Origin: Ashinkailepas kermadecensis
Lineage: Eukaryota; Arthropoda; Thecostraca; Neolepadidae
Assembly: GCA_034440615.1 (NCBI GenBank)
Contig: JAOTOM010004872.1
Coordinates: forward strand, 186,001 to 250,000
Reading direction: 5' to 3'
DNA: 64,000 nucleotides
Shown: positions 59,607-64,000 of the stretch, piece after piece
Layout: each line of letters starts with the position of its first letter
Numbering within the stretch: the first letter of the stretch is position 1
Program-made: the position numbers and the translations under genes
Notes under the pieces: generated by a model
The model's database searches: none
The model's input: only the letters and a program-made list of their open reading frames with translations
Told to the model about the DNA's origin: nothing

Positions 59607-60713
59607 ATTGAGCAAATGCTTTGATGTGATAGATCACTCAAAACTCCTGTCAAAATTAAGTCTCCACAGCATCGATACTTCCTGGTTTTCGGCTTATCTT
59701 CAGAACCACACCCAGAGTGTCAGCCTTACTGACAGTCTGGGTGTCGTCCAAAATCTGCCCCGTTGCCCAACAGCATCGGCGTTTTTCAAGGATCATCTCT
59801 CGGACCTCTCCTCTACTGTGTCTTCGCCAACGACCTCAGCCTGTTCGCCGAAGGCGCAGTGGTTATTCAATACGCCGACGACACCCAAATTTTGGTCAGT
59901 GGTAAGAAATCTGAAATTCAAAATGTCGTCACTCATATGGAAACAGTTCTGGCCTCCCTCGACATCTGGTTTCGAGCAAATGGACTGAAAATTAACGTAA
60001 CTAAGACACAGCTGATGATGTTGGGCAGCCCACAAAATCTGTGTGCCTTACCGGATATCACAGTTAAATTTCGCGATCACGATCTACCCACCATTTCGGA
60101 ATGCAAAAATCTCGGTCTTATTTTCGATCGCTCGCTCAGCTGGGACTCGCACGTCTCAGAATTGACTCGGCGTTGTTTTGGAGTTCTGGGTGGTCTATCG
60201 CATCTGAGAGGACACCTTCCACCTGCCGTCATCTCCGCGCTGGTCGATGCTCTGGTCTTCTCGCAGATCCGCTACTGTATTTCTGTGTATGGTAACGGAG
60301 CCAAAAAGAACTTATCTCGCATTCAAAAAATTATAAACTACTCGGCAAAGGTAATTTTCGGCCGCAAAAGTTTGACCATGTTTCGGATCTGCTGAGGAGG
60401 CTGGGCTGGCTCAGCGCGGAGAACCTGGCCAGATACCACACCCTTTGCCTCACGCACAAGGTGCGTCGTCATGGTGAGCCAGAGTCACTGGCTCACGATC
60501 TCACCACCATGGCGGAGATTCGTGACCGGACCACCCGTCAAGACCATTACTTGCATGTCCCCCGGTCCCGCACCGAGATGGGGAAGAGACGTTTTAGCTC
60601 CAGAGCGCCTCTTATGTACAACTCACTGCCACCTGAGCTGACGCGACTTCCCGTGTCCATCTTTGGTCGCCACCTACGGCGGTACCTGTTTGACGTGCCG
60701 CCCGTGCCGGACT
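59607..60713 (+). pseudogene. Truncated RT of CR1-like LINE, two frameshifts
   Basis: The reading frame changes near 59760 and again near 60370. Segment 1 carries FDVIDHSKLLSKL and SAYLQNHTQSV. Segment 2 (59763-60395) carries the RT motifs GVFQGSSLGPLLY and the catalytic YADDTQI, then LGLIFDRSLSWDSHV. Segment 3 (about 60385-60713) carries the C terminus, RLGWLSAENLARYHTLC and RRFSSRAPLMYNSLPPEL, and ends with a TGA. The catalytic Asp pair is intact, but the 5' truncation and frameshifts rule out activity. Confidence 0.85.
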
Positions 60714-60870
60714 GATTTACTGCTCGACTTGCTAACGTTTATGACCACTGGTTTGACTGTTCTGTGAGTTTGACCTTTTATGCTGTGTTGTTTTATCCAT
60801 TTGACGCGATGTCATAATAGCCACGAGTCAATTGTGGAGGACATCAATACAAGTCTGTCTGTCTGTCTGA
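59607..60870 (+). mobile_element. 5'-truncated CR1-group-like LINE
   Basis: Begins abruptly inside the RT domain (CFDVIDHSKLL) and ends in a (TCTG)4 tail (60854-60869). There is no endonuclease or ORF1. A short microsatellite 3' tail instead of poly(A) and the C-terminal layout suggest the CR1/L2 group. The exact clade needs alignment. Truncated and frameshifted, so inactive; no TSD found. Confidence 0.8.
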
Positions 60871-61093
60871 TGAGGACCCGACACATCCGGAAAGAGATGC
60901 GAAGCCAGACGTCTAAACTGTCGCATCTACTGGACCCAAGCGTAGTTCAGTAACTATTGCACCAGAGGCTTAGATAATCGGACGCCGTCTATAATAATTT
61001 CCACATTTCAATGAGCTCCCTGATGTTTCGGACATGTCACACGACGTTTTTTGTAGCACATCACGTGATGAAGCAGACGAAAGTGGCGACCGG
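60871..61093. other. Unassigned sequence
   Basis: Nothing recognised. Confidence 0.4.
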
Positions 61094-61155
61094 TGCGACG
61101 CCGTGACACCCGGTCACGTGACACCCGGTCACGTGACACCCGGTCACGTGACACT
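61094..61155. repeat. 15-bp repeat with E-box palindromes, four copies
   Basis: Units ACACCCGGTCACGTG, the last diverged to ACACTCGGGTAACGC. The units overlap to give three TCACGTGA palindromes (E-box CACGTG). Confidence 0.88.
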
Positions 61156-63944
61156 CGGGTAACGCCGGTGTACTTAACGAATAAACGCAATGCCGCAGCA
61201 TGTACTTAAGGAGCCAACTTAGATGGACAGGTGCCGCGTCGATGCCGGGGATGCGACTACCTTTCACTTTCCGCACAAACGCCCGAGCACAACGAGCACA
61301 GCGGCCGAAGTCGTTCTATGCTCCCGCAATCCCGGCGATTCGCGCTGCGGGTGGGATGGTGCAGATCCGGGGAAACCAGACACCTTGCTTACAGGAGACG
61401 TAACACCACGCCACGTTGCATGAGGTCAGCTCATGGCATGCGCCAGGATTCGCCCAGTTCCTAATACACTACGCTATGTTTTTGTATTTGGTGAAGGCTT
61501 TCTCATGCATCCTGTATGCCTCGCTGATGCCTCTCGCGTACGGTGATCTCATCCCAGCCAAGACCAGCGAAGACCAACTTTCTCGTACAGGTATATTGGT
61601 TAATATTTTCATGCTCATTGGCAATGGCTATGCATTAACTTGGATTATTCATACTGCTTGCTAATGACACACATTGATATTGCTTCGCACGCTTAAATCA
61701 CAAAATCCAGCTGATGGCCTGGGTGTATCGAACAATGGATACCTTTGCACATACCACGGGTATTTATCGTTGCCGGCCTTCAAGCCACGTTCGAACGCGG
61801 GTCACTGCAGGTCAAGCTATTCGTGAATTTGACAGTGAATAGCCGATTCAAGCTACGTTTCCCACGGACATGCTCAGTTCTGAATGGTTGCTCTGAATGA
61901 TCGTGACACATTATGAACGCTTTTATCACAATGACCTAAGCGAATCCATAGATTGGCATTATGTGCCAATGAATGTGTGAGCAATGAAAGTGTGGGTAAA
62001 TACTTCGTGACCTCATTTTGGTGTGTCTATTTTTCAGAACACTGCTCGTGCAGCATAGAAGACGGTATTGCTCAATTATCTATTCACTACCACACGCTCT
62101 CCGTGAGCTAGCTGTGAATAGAGTAACGGCGCAGTTATGATGATTCGCACACACAGGAACGCTTCTACGTAACATTAATGTGGCATATGAGTATCACAAT
62201 AAGACATGCATTCACATGTTAAAAGGGGTGATTTATCTGTTAAAGCCTCCCACCACGCTAAAACAAATAGCTGCCAGAGCATGCCATATCGTTGTGTATA
62301 AAAACCGAACCAACATTCTTATGGCACACGGTATTTCAGTCAATGCATTACATTTTCTATAAATAAATATGAATGCAGTCATGCACTTTTGCTTCGAAAA
62401 TGAAGTAAAATCATTCGCTAAACCATCACCAACCTAAATACGAAGCTGATGCAAACCATTTCCAATGACATAGACTTGAAACGGAAAACAAAAACAGCTA
62501 TTTGAAGTTCACGAGATGTAATAGGATCTTTTCTGTTGCAATGCGAGACAAGAAACTAAGTAAAGCCAATTAACATTTCAACTTACGATGTTTTTTTGTA
62601 GTCGGGTAGATGTATTGCTTGCCGTTCATCTCGGAGGCGGACCGAGGCGATTAAACGCGAGTGATAATGATAACTATGTAGCATTTTATTGCATGATAAC
62701 GCCGTACGCAACAACTTAGCTCGCTGTTGCTCACTGCGTCTCTTTGGATTGCCTGTACCAATTAGAAACGCAAGATATCGTCGAAAATGCACTTATTTAT
62801 TTATGCGCATCGTGTCCCTGCTTGACTTGCATTCGGGGGCCATCTGCCTGAAAACTTGAAAACCGTCTGTAAGCCGGTTTAATCGGGTAGGCCTGCTTAA
62901 TGGAATAATTTTATACGGTTTTGGTGCATGGTCATTGAAGCTTATTACGACATTTGTTCACAAAAGCAACCTCATCGTACCTTTTCGTAAACTGTGGTAA
63001 TCTGACCGGAGCTACCACAACGATGTGTTTCCTTCGCCATATTTCTGTACGTGACTACATTCACCGATCAATTGTCTTGATAATGGTGCCAGTGTCATGC
63101 CTTTATTAATTTAATTCCATAAAACATATAGCTCTCTGGATTCCCGTGATTGCCAACTTCAAGAGACCTTACCAGTGCACCAGACACCGAAGTGACTTAA
63201 AAAAAAACACTTAAGAACCTTTGGTAATGTTCAACTAGGGTGCCTTGAAATTCAGAGGCAGCCATCAGCTTTCTGGTTGTGTTCACATTTCAGTACATTT
63301 GTTCTGCTGCTACATTAATTTTATCTTCATGGGCGGCTTACATGGGTATAATTAGGAATTATTGATGAGCCTAAAGAAAAGTCGTCCGATTTAATCGTTT
63401 TTCACAATTGGGCCTGGTGCTGGAAGTCGACCAAAAGTGGCGATACGCCGTCGCCTGGATTACCCGGCTCCATGCACCGGTACACTTTTCCCATTGACCA
63501 TCGGCACCTGTCGTGTGCCAACGGCCAGCCATGGCGACGTGAGTAATAAGTGTCGTGATCCGTAAAACAGTCTGCTTCCAACCCCGTCCACGTCTCTGTC
63601 AGGCCCCATTTTGGATGAAAAGTGGTAGGCACGCGTCGCCTCAACGTTCGTGAATCCCATGATAACTTTAGATTTTCGCCATCAAAAATGCATTTCGTAC
63701 AATCAATGTTGCCATGAAGCATTACCAAACATAGTTTTCGGCTTTCTAAGCCGGATCATTGAGTCGATGGATCGGTGGAGCCAACTTCTCCGGTCGACAT
63801 TTTCATGCGCACATGCTGCCACGCTAGCCAAGTTGCCATGTCACGGTAGCTTGGCAGCCACAATAACCCATAACCCATGGGTTATGATGTATGCAGGGAA
63901 ATACAGCTGTGTTATAGGGCGTATGGAAATGAAGTAAAAAAAAG
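61156..63944. other. Unassigned sequence
   Basis: About 2.8 kb without a supported gene. One 82-codon frame at 61416-61664 contains hydrophobic segments but no recognisable family. An 18-bp perfect palindrome CATAACCCATGGGTTATG lies at 63869-63886. Confidence 0.45.
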
Positions 63945-64000
63945 GGCAGGACAGGTCAGATCAAATTAGGTCTGGTCCGATCAGGTCGGGTCAGGTTAGG
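63945..64000. repeat. GGTCAGRTC-type short repeat at window end
   Basis: Loose 5- to 10-bp repeats (CAGGTCAGATC, GGTCTGGTCC, GATCAGGTCGGGTCAGG) run off the right edge. Similar words occur at 26980-27125 and 8045-8080. Confidence 0.5.

Noticed and set aside
61200..61420. Possible zinc-finger (THAP-like) exon
   Set aside because: A few residues (FHFPHKRP) are reminiscent, but the Cys/His spacing is not present.
61416..61664. 82-codon ORF with hydrophobic segments
   Set aside because: No family recognised and no transcript signals; too short to support.

Overview
This is eukaryotic, almost certainly invertebrate metazoan, nuclear DNA. The sequence shows long non-coding stretches, many microsatellites and minisatellites, GC-rich CpG-dense islands in an AT-richer background, tRNA-derived SINEs, hAT-like MITEs, two non-LTR retrotransposon lineages and Penelope-like elements (PLEs) with a GIY-YIG endonuclease. 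I cannot name the phylum. I found no convincing host protein-coding gene, no rRNA, no intact tRNA gene and no CRISPR array. All coding sequence I can defend belongs to retroelements.

Layout. 0-12 kb: minisatellites with units of 21, 87, 33, 23, 28 and 10 bp, a tRNA-derived SINE (5824-6015) and three CpG-rich islands. 12-24 kb: a fold-back element (12067-12275), CpG islands, and four hAT-like MITEs or non-autonomous elements, three of them with exact 8-bp target-site duplications (TSDs) and one with a 7/8 match. The largest (21465-23041) sits inside a 23-bp minisatellite that resumes on its far side. 24.4-25.8 kb: a 24-bp minisatellite with a 96-bp higher-order period. 26.4 kb: a 127-bp PLE-derived insertion with a 39-bp perfect inverted repeat. 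27.6-33.4 kb: a full-length I-group LINE (ORF1 with zinc knuckles; ORF2 with endonuclease, reverse transcriptase and RNase H) bounded by a 12-bp TSD and broken by a single extra A. 34.6-38.7 kb: a second SINE copy on the minus strand, a decayed LINE 3' end on the minus strand and a solo PLE 3' terminus. 39.2-40 kb: a 109-bp satellite in which most units carry a TGACGTCA dyad. 43.5-47 kb: 25-, 27- and 42-bp minisatellites. 48.1-54.8 kb: two PLEs converging tail to tail on an (AT)n tract, one of them split by a 2.2-kb insertion. 57.4-59.3 kb: three more minisatellites around a CpG island. 59.6-60.9 kb: a 5'-truncated CR1-group-like LINE with a (TCTG)n tail.

How the parts relate. The LINE could once have supplied its own RNP, nicking, reverse transcription and RNase H. 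The PLEs carry RT plus GIY-YIG endonuclease but have frameshifts, a stop and, in one, a mutated catalytic Asp. SINEs and MITEs depend on machinery encoded elsewhere. The most interesting objects are the PLE termini (shared at three loci, with a hammerhead-like half-core and a near-loopless palindrome), the dyad-bearing 109-bp satellite and the nested hAT-like insertion. I see no clear new multi-gene system. Long ORFs over the minisatellites are stop-free repeats, not proteins I can support.
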